A stretch of 64,000 bases of DNA from Trebonia sp963822615 (GTDB lineage: Bacteria > Actinomycetota > Actinomycetes > Streptosporangiales > Streptosporangiaceae). Positions 51,277-60,205 of the stretch are shown here, in pieces. The translations under genes were made by a program, and so were the position numbers. The notes under the pieces were generated by a model. The model was not told the origin of the DNA. It ran no database searches and saw only the letters and a list, made by a program, of their open reading frames with translations. The DNA lies in contig CAWGIM010000006.1 of assembly GCA_963822615.1 (NCBI GenBank), forward strand, positions 434,001 to 498,000. Reading direction: 5' to 3'. Numbering within the stretch: the stretch's first letter is position 1; each line of letters begins with the position of its first letter.

Positions 51277-52089
51277 GTGGAAGCGCCGGAACTGCCGTCG
51301 GAGATCAGTACCACCGAGCCGCACCCGGCGCGGATCTATGACTACTTCATCGGCGGCAAGAACCACTTCGCGGCCGACCGGGAGACCGCGGAGCGGGTAC
51401 TGCGCCGTTCCCCGGCCGCGAACATCGCGGCCCGGGAGAACCGGGCGTTCCTCGGCCGGGCGGTCAGGTACCTGACCGCCGAGGCGGGCATCACCCAGTT
51501 CCTCGACATCGGCACCGGCCTGCCCACCACCAGCAACGTGCACGAGGTGGCGCAGGAGGTCAACCCGGCCGCCCGGGTGGTGTACGTCGACAACGACCCG
51601 CTGGTGCTGGCGCACGCCCGCGCCCTGCTGACCTCCTCCCCCGAGGGGCGCACCGCCTACCTGCACGCCGACCTGCGCGACCCTGCCTCGATCCTGTCTC
51701 ACCCGGACACCCGCGCGGTGCTCGACTTCGGGCAGCCGGTCGCGCTCATGCTGGTCGCGATCCTGCACTTCATCCCCGATGACGCCAAGCCCGCGGAAGT
51801 CATCGGCACGCTGCTGGACGCGCTGCCGCCGGGCAGCTACCTGGCCGCCTCGCACCTGACCACCGAGCACGACCCGGTCGCCACCGCCGCCGGGCAGCAG
51901 GCCATGCGCGAGGCGGGGATGACGATGCAGAAGCGGGACTCCGGGGTGTTCGGCGACCTCGCGTTCTCGGGGCTCGAGCTGGTGCCGCCGGGCGTCGTGC
52001 TGGCGTCGGAGTGGCGGCCGGCCCGCCTCGGCCCGCGGCCGCAGCCGTTCGAGGTGAACTGCTACGCGGGCGTCGCCCGTAAGCCGTGA
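51277..52089 (+). CDS. S-adenosyl methyltransferase family (PF04672-like) protein
   Basis: A 270-residue protein starting with GTG 51277. The hallmark ARIYDYFIGGKNHFAADRET is followed by NRAFLGRAVRYLTAEAGITQFLDIGTGLPT, VVYVDNDPLVLAHARALL and FIPDDAKPAEVI. This family is much expanded in streptomycetes and relatives and binds SAM; its substrates are unknown. Separated by 32 bp from the divergent GNAT gene. Confidence 0.93.
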   Translation: MEAPELPSEISTTEPHPARIYDYFIGGKNHFAADRETAERVLRRSPAANIAARENRAFLGRAVRYLTAEAGITQFLDIGTGLPTTSNVHEVAQEVNPAARVVYVDNDPLVLAHARALLTSSPEGRTAYLHADLRDPASILSHPDTRAVLDFGQPVALMLVAILHFIPDDAKPAEVIGTLLDALPPGSYLAASHLTTEHDPVATAAGQQAMREAGMTMQKRDSGVFGDLAFSGLELVPPGVVLASEWRPARLGPRPQPFEVNCYAGVARKP

Positions 52090-52090
52090 G

Positions 52091-52990
52091 CTAGCGGCGC
52101 GGCTCGGCGGGCAGCGAGTGGTCCCAGTCAGACAGCAGCGTACGCAGCGCGGCGACCAGCGCGATCGGCTGGTCGAGCATGACGTGGTGGCCGGTCGCGG
52201 GGATCTCGATGACCGGGGCGACCCGGCCCAGCCGGTCGTACATGACGTCGCTCATCTCGGCTGACAGGATGCCGTGCTCGGCCCGGAACAGCGCCACCCG
52301 GCAGTCCAGCCGGCTCAGCGGCGGCTGCGGCACCAGCCGGGCGAAGATCCGCGGGTCGAACTTCCAGGTCCACCCGCCCTCGACCGGGCGGACCGACGTC
52401 GCCGCCACGTGGCCGGCGATGTAACCGAGCACCGGCTGGTCGGGCACCGGGCGGAACCGGGCCACGGCCGCCTCCCGGGTCGGGTAGACCCGCAACTGGC
52501 GGAACACCCGCGAGCCCTGCGCGGCGTGCTCTTCCGGCGCCAGGTCGCGGATCGGTGAGTCGATGACCACCGCGCCCTCGATGCGCGCGCCGTGCAGGGT
52601 CGCCAGCCGCAGCGTGACCAGCCCGCCCATGCTGTGCCCGATCACGATGGGCGGCGCGGTGATGCCGGCGTCGGCGGCGACCGTGAGGATCTCGCCCGCC
52701 CAGGTGTTGAAGTCGTAGGAACTGCGCCGGCCGCTCTCCCCGTGCCCCGTCAGGTCGACCGCGATGACCTGACGGTCCGCCGCCAGCAGGGGGGCGACAT
52801 GGTCCCACCAGCGGGAGTGCGCGGCACCGCCGTGCACCAGGACGATGCCGCGGCCGGTCTTCTGGCCCCACTGGCGGTAGGCGACGGGGACGCCGTCGTG
52901 CACCGCCGTGTGCTCGGTGACGGGGGCGGCCAGCGCGTCGATGAACCAGGCCGGGGGGACGGCGGTGCCGGGTTCGGTATTCACGGTCAT
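52091..52990 (-). CDS. Alpha/beta hydrolase
   Basis: A 299-residue protein starting MTVNTEPGTAVPPAWFIDAL. Oxyanion hole region VLVHGGAAHSRWWDHVAPLL, nucleophile elbow IGHSMGGLV (Ser), and catalytic His in PATGHHVML near the C-terminus. The family includes epoxide hydrolases, esterases and C-C hydrolases. No signal peptide. The TetR gene lies 2 nt upstream in the same direction, so all three genes TetR, MFS and hydrolase probably form one transcript. Confidence 0.9.
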   Translation of the reverse strand: MTVNTEPGTAVPPAWFIDALAAPVTEHTAVHDGVPVAYRQWGQKTGRGIVLVHGGAAHSRWWDHVAPLLAADRQVIAVDLTGHGESGRRSSYDFNTWAGEILTVAADAGITAPPIVIGHSMGGLVTLRLATLHGARIEGAVVIDSPIRDLAPEEHAAQGSRVFRQLRVYPTREAAVARFRPVPDQPVLGYIAGHVAATSVRPVEGGWTWKFDPRIFARLVPQPPLSRLDCRVALFRAEHGILSAEMSDVMYDRLGRVAPVIEIPATGHHVMLDQPIALVAALRTLLSDWDHSLPAEPRR

Positions 52991-52992
52991 GA

Positions 52993-53727
52993 TCAGCAGT
53001 CAACCAGACCGGCCGGGCGGCCGCGCAACCGTGCTCCGGCAGGCGGAACGAGCGGGCCGCGGGCGGGCCCGGCCGCGGGGCTGGCCTGGCCGGCGGCGGC
53101 CCGGCGCAGCCGGTCGGCGGTGGGCGGGTCGCCCGGCAGCGGCACGCTGCCGGGGCGCAGCCCGGCCAGGATCAGGCCGATGTAGCGGTGCGGCAGGGAG
53201 GGCAGCCCGGGCGCGCCGTCCGCGGTAACGGCGCCCAGCATCGCCAGCACCGGCACGAAGTCGGTGGCCGCGACGTCGGCCCTGATCACCCCGGCCTGCC
53301 GGCCGCGGGCCAGCAGCCGCTCCAGCGGCGGCGTGGTCCGCGCCAGCAGCTCGGCGAAGTGCTCGCCGTCATAGGCCCGGGTCAGCACGTCGACCAGGGC
53401 CCGGTTGGCGGCGATCAGGTCCAGTGACCGCTCCAGGAACAGGGTCAGCCCGGCCCAGGGATCGGGCTGGTCGGCCGCCTGCTGCGCGATCGCGGCGGCG
53501 GCGTCGATGCACTGCCGCAGGAACTCGCGGGCCAGCTCGTGCTTGTTGGCGAAGTGCCGGTAGGCGGTGGCCACGTTGACGCCCGCCTGGCGGGCGATGT
53601 CGTCGAGGGTCGCGTCAAGCCCGCGGGCGGCGAACACCTCGGCCGCGGCCGCGATGAGCCGCTGGCGGTTGCGGGCGGCGTCCGCCCGCAACCGCCGTGG
53701 CCCGGGGTCCACCGGGATGGCCGTCAT
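52993..53727 (-). CDS. TetR-family regulator
   Basis: A 244-residue protein. HTH: RQRLIAAAAEVFAARGLDAT, then LDDIARQAGVNVATAYRHFANK, typical of TetR. The C-terminal ligand domain is helical and variable. The start ATG 53727 overlaps the stop of the MFS gene by one base (TGATG). It probably represses the MFS operon, in which it lies as the second gene. Confidence 0.92.
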   Translation of the reverse strand: MTAIPVDPGPRRLRADAARNRQRLIAAAAEVFAARGLDATLDDIARQAGVNVATAYRHFANKHELAREFLRQCIDAAAAIAQQAADQPDPWAGLTLFLERSLDLIAANRALVDVLTRAYDGEHFAELLARTTPPLERLLARGRQAGVIRADVAATDFVPVLAMLGAVTADGAPGLPSLPHRYIGLILAGLRPGSVPLPGDPPTADRLRRAAAGQASPAAGPARGPLVPPAGARLRGRPAGLVDC

Positions 53728-55313
53728 CAGGCGGGGACGGCGGCGGCGAGGTCCCCGTCTGCCTCCCCGTCGGCCAGGGCCAGGCCGGAGCGGAGCAGCA
53801 GCGCGCAGATCACGGCGGCGCCGGCGAAGATGCCGGCCGCCACCCAGAACACCACGTGGTAGCTGTCGAGCAGCGCGTTCGCCTGGACTAGCTGCTTGCT
53901 GGCGGCGCTGGTGACCGACGCGGCGTGGGCGGCCAGGTAGCCCGCGGCGGCGGTGGTGGCGATGGTGTTCAGCAGCGAGGTGCCGATCGACCCGCCGATC
54001 TGCTGGGCCACGTTGAGCGTGGCCGACGCCACCCCCGCGTCGCCCGAGCCCACCCCGAAGGTGCCGAGGGTGAACGCCGGGGCGAACACCAGGCCGAGCC
54101 CGAAGCCGAGCAGCAGCAGCGAGGGCAGCACGTCGGCGGCGTAATTGGAGCCGATGCCGATATGGGTCAGCAGCCCCATGCCGACCGCGCCCAGCGTCAG
54201 CCCGAGCGGGATGAGCACCCGCGCGCTGACCCGGCTGAGCAGCACCGTGTTGCCGACCGCGGCGGTGATCATCAGCGGCAGGGTGACCGGCAGGAAGGCG
54301 AGGCCGGTCTTCACCGCGCTGAACCCGAGGGTCTCCTCCAGGTAGTAGGTCAGGAACAGGAACACGCCGAACATGCCGATCGCGGAGAAGAACATCGCCA
54401 GGTAGGAGCCGGCCCGGTTACGGTCGAGCACGACCCGCAGCGGCAGCAGCGGGTGCGCCACCCGCCGCTCCACCAGCACGAAGACGACCAGCAGGACCGT
54501 CCCGCCGATCAGCGTGCCGAGCGTGGCGGGCTTGGTCCAGCCGCTGCTGCCGGACGCCATGGACGCGCTGGAGAACCCGTAGACCACGCAGAACAGCCCG
54601 ACCCCGGCCAGCACGGTGCCGACCAGGTCCAGCCGCGGGCGGTGCGTCACCCGGACCGTCTTGAGCAGCCAGAGGCCGCCCGCCAGGGCGATCGCGGCGA
54701 TCAGCACGTTCACGTACATCACCCAGCGCCAGTCCAGGTACTCGGTGAGGACGCCGCCGAGCAGCAGCCCGACCGACGCCCCGATGCCCGCGATGCCGCC
54801 GTAGATGCCGGTCGCCTTGCCGCGTTCGGCCGGGTTGGTGAAGGTGGTGGTGAGCAGGGACAGCGTGGCCGGCGCGAGCAGCGCGCCGAACGCGCCCTGG
54901 ATGACCCGGCCGGTCAGCAGCATGCCGAAGTTCTGCGCGGCGCCGCCGAAGGCGGAGGCGGCCGCGAACCCGATCACCCCGATGATGAACACCTGCTTGC
55001 GGCCGAAGAGGTCCGCGATCCGCCCGCCGAGCAGCAGCAGGCTGCCGAACGCGAGCGAGTAGCCGGTGACGATCCACTGCCGGTCGCTGTTGGAGAAGCC
55101 GAGCGCGGCCTGCGCGTGCGGCAGGGCGATGTTGACGATGGTGGCGTCGAGCACCACCATCAGCTGGGCGGTGCCGAGCAGCGCGAGAATCCACCAGCGC
55201 CGGTCGTAGTGCGGGTCCGCCGCCGGGCCGGCACCGGCGGCCGGGCTAGCGCTGTCCGCCGCCCGGGCCTGCTGGGCCTCGTGAGCCCCGGTCGAGTTGA
55301 GGTCGTGTGCCAT
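53727..55313 (-). CDS. DHA2-type MFS drug exporter
   Basis: A 528-residue membrane protein starting MAHDLNSTGAHEAQQARAAD. 14 hydrophobic segments; LMVVLDATIVNIALPHAQ (TM1, motif D1), GGRIADLFGRKQVFIIG (motif A) and GRVIQGAFGALLAPATLSL (motif B/C). This matches EmrB/QacA-type proton-coupled antiporters. Regulated presumably by the TetR gene overlapping its end. Confidence 0.93.
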   Translation of the reverse strand: MAHDLNSTGAHEAQQARAADSASPAAGAGPAADPHYDRRWWILALLGTAQLMVVLDATIVNIALPHAQAALGFSNSDRQWIVTGYSLAFGSLLLLGGRIADLFGRKQVFIIGVIGFAAASAFGGAAQNFGMLLTGRVIQGAFGALLAPATLSLLTTTFTNPAERGKATGIYGGIAGIGASVGLLLGGVLTEYLDWRWVMYVNVLIAAIALAGGLWLLKTVRVTHRPRLDLVGTVLAGVGLFCVVYGFSSASMASGSSGWTKPATLGTLIGGTVLLVVFVLVERRVAHPLLPLRVVLDRNRAGSYLAMFFSAIGMFGVFLFLTYYLEETLGFSAVKTGLAFLPVTLPLMITAAVGNTVLLSRVSARVLIPLGLTLGAVGMGLLTHIGIGSNYAADVLPSLLLLGFGLGLVFAPAFTLGTFGVGSGDAGVASATLNVAQQIGGSIGTSLLNTIATTAAAGYLAAHAASVTSAASKQLVQANALLDSYHVVFWVAAGIFAGAAVICALLLRSGLALADGEADGDLAAAVPA

Positions 55314-55481
55314 CAAAGTCCCCGTAACCGAAAACGAAGTAACCTACTGCGCTTACCTGGGTGGAAACGCAGCCTCGGGCTTCGTTTCTTTCCCTCCCCG
55401 GGCGTGTGCCTGGTCACACCCGTCTTTTCGATCATCCGGAACGGGTTCGGCTGGCTCCCGCCGGTAGGGCAGACTCGGAGG

Positions 55482-56540
55482 ATGAGGTGGGCGAGGCGAG
55501 GACCCAGCACCCGTTCGGCGGCCGTGGATGACTTTGACCTTTCAGACCGGGACCGGGCGGCGGCGGGAATCGCGGTGCTGCAGCGGTGGTACTCGCGCCG
55601 CAGCGGGCTGTGGCGGGGCACCGGCTGGTGGAACGCGGCCAACGCGCTCACCGCGGTGATCCGGTACATGGACGTCAGCGGGGACCGGGCGTACCTGGGC
55701 GTGGTCGACAACACCTTCCGGCGCGCCCAGCGCCGCCGGGCCGGCTTCATCAACGGCTACTTCGACGACAACGGCTGGTGGGCACTGGCCTGGGTGGCCG
55801 CCTACGACCTGACCGGGGACGCCCGCTACCTGGCGGCGGCGCGGCGCATCTTCGCGCACAACCTCACCGGCTGGGACGGCACCTGCGGCGGCGGGCTGTG
55901 GTGGAACACCGACCGCCGGTACAAGAACGCGGTCACCAACGAGCTGTTCCTGCTGCTGGCGGCGCTGCTGCGGCAGCGGGTGGCGGGCAGCGGGGAGAAC
56001 CTGGGCAGCCGCGAGTACCTGGACTGGGCGCTGCGGTCGTGGCAGTGGCTGGACGCCAGCGGCCTGATCGGCCCCGGCGGCCTGGTCAACGACGGGCTCG
56101 ACGCCGGCTGCGCCAACAACCAGGGGCCGACCTGGACCTACAACCAGGGGGTGATCCTGGGCGGGCTGACCGCGCTGCACCAGGTCACCGGGGAAGCCGG
56201 CTACCTGCGCCAGGCGCGGGTGATCGCGGACGCGGCGCTGCGCGACCTCACCAGCCCGGCCGGCATCCTGGCCGAGCCGGACGAGGACGCCGGCTGCGAC
56301 GGCGACCAGACCCAGTTCAAGGGCATCTTCGCCCGGTACCTGCTCGAGCTGGCGGACCTGGACGGCGGGGCGGCTTACCAGGCGTTCCTGCGCGCCAACG
56401 CCGACTCGGTCTGGCGCCACGCCAGGAACGGCGACGGCCAGCTCGGGCTGCGCTGGGGCGGCCCGTTCGACGCCGCCGACGCCAGCAGGCAGTCCTCGGC
56501 GGCCGAGGTGCTGATCAGCGCGGCCGCCCTGCGGGCATAG
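55482..56540 (+). CDS. Glycoside hydrolase family 76 (alpha-1,6-mannanase-like)
   Basis: A 352-residue protein; ATG 55482 or GTG 55524 is the start. The fold is an (alpha/alpha)6 barrel with repeated Trp-rich motifs: YSRRSGLWRGTGWWNAANAL, FINGYFDDNGWWALAWVAAY (the DD pair at 95-96, likely catalytic), GGGLWWNTDRRYKNAVTNEL and PTWTYNQGVILGGL. GH76 enzymes cleave alpha-1,6-mannan. No signal peptide is visible, so it may act inside the cell or be exported by another route. A long open frame extending upstream over the MFS gene is spurious. Confidence 0.9.
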   Translation: MRWARRGPSTRSAAVDDFDLSDRDRAAAGIAVLQRWYSRRSGLWRGTGWWNAANALTAVIRYMDVSGDRAYLGVVDNTFRRAQRRRAGFINGYFDDNGWWALAWVAAYDLTGDARYLAAARRIFAHNLTGWDGTCGGGLWWNTDRRYKNAVTNELFLLLAALLRQRVAGSGENLGSREYLDWALRSWQWLDASGLIGPGGLVNDGLDAGCANNQGPTWTYNQGVILGGLTALHQVTGEAGYLRQARVIADAALRDLTSPAGILAEPDEDAGCDGDQTQFKGIFARYLLELADLDGGAAYQAFLRANADSVWRHARNGDGQLGLRWGGPFDAADASRQSSAAEVLISAAALRA

Positions 56541-56564
56541 GCCGCCCCGGCCTGCGGGCACAGG

Positions 56565-56588
56565 CCGCCCCGGCCGCGGCCGGGGCGG
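56565..56588. terminator. Perfect 24-bp palindrome between converging genes
   Basis: CCGCCCCGGCCG and its exact complement adjoin without spacer. It lies between GH76 and the converging Dps gene. GC-only and without a T-tract, it probably works as a factor-assisted bidirectional terminator. Confidence 0.65.
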
Positions 56589-56611
56589 TCAGCCCGCTAC
56601 CTGCCCGCCTG

Positions 56612-57172
56612 CTACTTGGTCTTGCGTGCCCGCTTGGCGGCCGACCGCTCGGTGGTCGCCCCGCCGGTGCTGAGCGTGCCGTCGGCCGACTCCAGGTGGG
56701 CGCGGACGAACCAGTGGTACTCCTCGAGCTGGCGCGCCTGGCCGATCAGCAGGTCCTGGGTGACCAGGTCGAGCTCGTCGGTGGCGTCGATCGCGGCCCG
56801 GTGCGCCTCGATGATCCCGGCGTAGACGACGTCGAGCGCGCCCAGGTGGGCGATGGCGTCGGCCCGGCCGACCGAGTAGTCGTCCCAGTCACGCTGCTTG
56901 ACCAGCGCTCCCGGGGTGCCGACGGGCGACCCGCCGAGCGCGGCGATCCGCTCCGCGGTCGCGTCGGCCATCAGGCGGACCGCTTCCACCTGCGGGTCGA
57001 GCATCGTGTGGACGGCGATGAAGTTCGGCCCGACCACGTTCCAGTGCACGTGCTTGAGGGTGAGGGCGAGATCGTTGAGCGAGTTGAGCCGGTCCTGCAG
57101 GAGCTTGTTCACTCGTTCGGCGTTGCCGGTCTTCATCCCGGGGACGGTGTAGGCCACCATGGCGACACCCAT
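56612..57172 (-). CDS. dps: Dps-family DNA-binding ferritin
   Basis: A 186-residue protein; ATG 57172 behind AAGGAAGG is preferred, though ATG 57160 is possible. Ferroxidase site residues are in LKHVHWNVVGPNFIAVHTML and VEAVRLMADATAERIAALGG. The C-terminal tail is Lys/Arg-rich (ERSAAKRARKTK), as in Dps proteins that bind DNA through a basic tail. It protects DNA by iron and peroxide sequestration. Monocistronic. Confidence 0.92.
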   Translation of the reverse strand: MGVAMVAYTVPGMKTGNAERVNKLLQDRLNSLNDLALTLKHVHWNVVGPNFIAVHTMLDPQVEAVRLMADATAERIAALGGSPVGTPGALVKQRDWDDYSVGRADAIAHLGALDVVYAGIIEAHRAAIDATDELDLVTQDLLIGQARQLEEYHWFVRAHLESADGTLSTGGATTERSAAKRARKTK

Positions 57173-57254
57173 CCTTCCTTTGGGTCGTTCGCGGATCGTG
57201 ATCCCTGGCTGCTACCGCGAGCCGGGCGGGCTAACCCTCTCCGCCGCGGGTGAC

Positions 57255-58196
57255 CTAGCCCACCCCGAGCGCCGCCAGCTCGCTGGCCAGCCGGGCGGCC
57301 GCCGCGTCGCTGAGCGCCAGCCGGGGCGGGACCAGCCACCGTTCGCCGGTCCCGGAGGCCGCCATCGCCGCCTTGTAGGCGGCGGTCGCACCGCCAGGGA
57401 ACAGCCGCTGCACCGCGCGCAGCCTGGCCTCGTGCCGCAGCGCGTCGGCCAGCTGGCCCGCCAGCACCGCGTCGTAGGCGGCCCGCACCACCTCCGGCAC
57501 GATGTTGGCGTTGGCGCAGATGGTGCCGCGGGCGCCCGCGAGCAGGTAGCTGACCAGCATCGTGTCCGTGCCGGTGAGGACGGAGAAGCCGCTGTCGGCT
57601 GGGTCGCATGGGTCGGCTGGGCTGGATGCGTCGGCTGGGCCGGCTGCCTGGCCGGCCGCCAGCAGGTCGAGCAGCCGGGCGGCGTAGTCGAGGTCACGGC
57701 CGGAGTCCTTGAGCCCGGCGACCCGCGGGTGCGCGGCCAGGCCGGCCGCGACCGCCGGGTCGATGACGATCTTGGTGAAGACGGGGATGTTGTACAGCAC
57801 CAGGGGCAGCGCGGCGGCGTCCGCCAGCCGGCTGAAGTAGGCCTGCTGCTCGGCCGCGGTCAGCGGGTAATAGGCGGGCGGGGCGGCGAGGACCGCGGTG
57901 CCGCCATGGCCGGCGTAGGCGGCGATCTCGGCGACCGCCTGGTCCGGGTTGGGCGCGAACAGGCCGGGTACCACCGGCGTCCCCGGCGGCACCGCCGCCG
58001 CCACCGTGTCCACCACCGCCAGCCGCTGGTCCAGGTCGAGGCTGTAGCCCTCGCCGGTCGAGCCGAGCGGGCTGATCCCGGTCACCCCGCGGTCGAGCAG
58101 CTTCGCCACCAGCTCCCTGAGCGCTCCGTGGTCCACCCGGCCGGCCCGGTCGACCGGGGTGAGCAGGGCCACGATCACCCCGTCGAGGACTGGCAC
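57255..58196 (-). CDS. DapA-like class I aldolase (dihydrodipicolinate synthase family)
   Basis: A 313-residue protein; GTG 58196 with GGAGGAGG upstream is preferred. TIM-barrel motifs: PLGSTGEGYSLDLDQRLAVV, PPAYYPLTAAEQ, LVLYNIPVFTKI (Tyr in YNIP) and VAGLKDSG with the Schiff-base Lys. A 25-residue acidic/Pro-rich insertion (GPADASSPADPCDPADSG) follows the Lys strand and is absent from classical DapA. The second core position GSTGE matches KDG/KDPG-type aldolases as well, so the substrate is open. Confidence 0.9.
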   Translation of the reverse strand: MPVLDGVIVALLTPVDRAGRVDHGALRELVAKLLDRGVTGISPLGSTGEGYSLDLDQRLAVVDTVAAAVPPGTPVVPGLFAPNPDQAVAEIAAYAGHGGTAVLAAPPAYYPLTAAEQQAYFSRLADAAALPLVLYNIPVFTKIVIDPAVAAGLAAHPRVAGLKDSGRDLDYAARLLDLLAAGQAAGPADASSPADPCDPADSGFSVLTGTDTMLVSYLLAGARGTICANANIVPEVVRAAYDAVLAGQLADALRHEARLRAVQRLFPGGATAAYKAAMAASGTGERWLVPPRLALSDAAAARLASELAALGVG

Positions 58197-58737
58197 CGTG
58201 ATCCTCCTCCTCGCCGGCGGGCGCACCAGGAGCGCTCAGGCCAGCATAAGCGGCGGCTCGCGGAATGGGAGGACCGGCGCCGGCCGAAAGGGCCCGCCTG
58301 GACGCATTCGCCGGATCTTTCGGTCGCAAATGGCGGACGGCTGCATTCCTGCCGTAAGACCGACGCCCCGGCCCGGTGCTGACCCGCGGATTTACGCGGG
58401 CACCCGCAATCACGGCGGGATTAGCGAGGCGAATCCGGTCGTCTCGCTCAGCTCGACCGGCCCGCGACGGCGGCCTGCCGCCGGGAACTTCCTAGTTCGC
58501 AGTGATATTCCATGGTTAATTCTGACTATATAATTCCCCGTACTCGCGGCCTGTCGGCATTCCGTCCGCAATAAATTCCGGTAGCGTTTCCCGGGCCTGG
58601 TGCTGGTACCGGGATCATCGCCGGCGACCTGGCTGAGACCTGAAAATTGGATTCCCGCTGTGCCACCTTGTGCCCGGCATCACGGCCAGCGTGACTCTTA
58701 ATTTACCGAGATCAGCCGTTAAAGAAGGGTGCCACAT
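58197..58737. other. 541-bp intergenic region
   Basis: No gene is visible. The part after ~58490 is AT-rich for this genome (GATATTCCATGGTTAATTC and on to TATATAATTCC) and should hold the promoter of the ice-binding-like gene. No inverted repeat of note was found. Confidence 0.35.
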
Positions 58738-59685
58738 ATGACTATTACCACCAGCAGGAAGGGTGAACGCCGACAGCCGCGCTATGCCTGGCTGGCCGGG
58801 GGCTCGGCGGTCGTGGCGGGCAGCGTGGGCGTGGTCGTCGTAGTCCTCGCCGCTCAGTCGGCCGGCGCGGCGACGGCCACGGTGGGCCTGGGGACGGCCG
58901 GCAGCTTCGCGGTCCTGGCCGGGACGACGGTCACCAACACCGGCCCGAGCACGGTCAGCGGGAACCTCGGCGTGAGCCCGGGCAGCGCGGTGACCGGGTT
59001 CCCGCCCGGCATCGTGTCCCACGGCACCATCCACCGCACCGACGGCGTCGCCAACGGCGCCCAGTCCGACCTGACCACCGCGTACAACGACGCCGCCGGG
59101 CGCAGCCGGACCGCCAGCGTTCCCGCCTTCATCGGGGCCGGGCAGACACTCGCGCCCGGCGTCTACAAGGCCTCTTCCTCGCTGGACGTCGGCGGGTCGC
59201 TGACCCTGGACGCGGGCGGCGACCCGAACGCGGTGTTCATCTTCCAGGCCCCGTCGACGCTCGTCACCGACTCGGCCAGCCGGGTCACCCTGACCGGGGG
59301 CGCGCGCGCCTGCAACGTGTTCTGGCAAGTGGGCAGTTCGGCGACCCTCGGCACCCACTCCTCGTTCACCGGCACCGTCCTCGCCCTGACCTCGATCTCG
59401 GTCCTGACCGGGGACACCATCGCCGGGCGCGCGCTGGCCCGTAACGGGGCGGTGACCCTGGACGACGACCGGATAACCGCGTCTAGCTGCTCCATCGTGC
59501 CGCCGCCCACGAGCCCGCCGCCGAGCTCCTCCGGGCCGCCGACCAGCCCGCCGCCGACCACCGGGCCGCCGACCAGCCCGCCGCCGAGCACCGGGCGGCC
59601 GACTAGGACGCCGCCCCCGCCGACGCAGACTGGCACGGGAACCGGGTCAGGTCCGTCCGGGAGCAACCTTCCGGTAACCGGCTGA
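58738..59685 (+). CDS. Secreted ice-binding-like (DUF3494) protein with terminal LPVTG
   Basis: A 315-residue exported protein from ATG 58738 (AAGAAGGG upstream). Signal peptide RYAWLAGGSAVVAGSVGVVV...AQSAGA; then a DUF3494 beta-helix: VGLGTAGSFAVLAGTTVTNT, TVSGNLGVSPGSAVTGFPPG, VYKASSSLDVGGSLTLDAGG and NAVFIFQAPSTLVTDSAS. Pro/Ser/Thr wall-spanning repeats (PTSPPPSS-type) follow. The protein stops immediately after NLPVTG, with no hydrophobic segment or basic tail for sortase anchoring. DUF3494 proteins bind ice or act as adhesins. Confidence 0.9.
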   Translation: MTITTSRKGERRQPRYAWLAGGSAVVAGSVGVVVVVLAAQSAGAATATVGLGTAGSFAVLAGTTVTNTGPSTVSGNLGVSPGSAVTGFPPGIVSHGTIHRTDGVANGAQSDLTTAYNDAAGRSRTASVPAFIGAGQTLAPGVYKASSSLDVGGSLTLDAGGDPNAVFIFQAPSTLVTDSASRVTLTGGARACNVFWQVGSSATLGTHSSFTGTVLALTSISVLTGDTIAGRALARNGAVTLDDDRITASSCSIVPPPTSPPPSSSGPPTSPPPTTGPPTSPPPSTGRPTRTPPPPTQTGTGTGSGPSGSNLPVTG

Positions 59686-59693
59686 GGACCGTC

Positions 59694-59741
59694 GCGCCGC
59701 GGGCCAGTCAACGGGTTTACCCGTTGACTGGCCCGCGGCGC
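59694..59741. terminator. 22-bp perfect hairpin after ice-binding-like gene
   Basis: Arms GCGCCGCGGGCCAGTCAACG-GG and complement, loop TTTA. It lies 8 nt after the stop. Very strong hairpin; no T-run follows. The following 260 bp to 60001 hold no clear gene. Confidence 0.85.
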
Positions 59742-60001
59742 ACTTACCGGGGCCTGGCTGCGGCGGCCTGGTGCCGCAGGCGGCCGCCGTCCCCTTTGCG
59801 GGGAATCCCTCGCTAGGCAGGTAATTCCGCGGTTCTTGAGGCTATGCCTTCCCTTGCCGTGATTAGGGACGGTTTGTTCGAGACTTCGCCATGGACAAGG
59901 CGGGTTTCCCCGACTTCCGCCGGCTCGTTATTTTCATGCAATCCTTGCAATTTCCGTCGCAAGTGCGAACATGTTCCTCAGCAAGAATTGAGGGGGTTCG
60001 G

Positions 60002-60205
60002 ATGGCGATCGTTCGCATGGCGGAATTCTTTGCTTTTAGTGCTGACTCCAGCGGAAACGGGGCATATCTTTCGTTCGATGGTGAATTCGTCGCGGTACCG
60101 CGGGCGCGCGGCGGCAGTGATGTCCGCCCGGCGAGGGGCGCGACGGCCGCGGCCGCTCGCGCGTCCTGGCCGGCCAGCGCGGGCCGGGTAGGTGCGGGAT
60201 GCTGA
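60002..60205 (+). CDS. Hypothetical small protein
   Basis: A 67-residue protein from ATG 60002 (GAGGGGG upstream), MAIVRMAEFFAFSADSSGNG, then YLSFDGEFVAVPRARGG and an Ala/Arg-rich tail. Its stop overlaps the start of the next gene (ATGCTGA), so the two are co-translated. No family recognised. Confidence 0.4.
   Translation: MAIVRMAEFFAFSADSSGNGAYLSFDGEFVAVPRARGGSDVRPARGATAAAARASWPASAGRVGAGC

Noticed and set aside
53925..56540. 871-codon open frame on the plus strand
   Set aside because: Only its last ~350 codons (GH76) are real. The first part is antisense to the MFS gene and gives Arg/Gln/His-rich nonsense.
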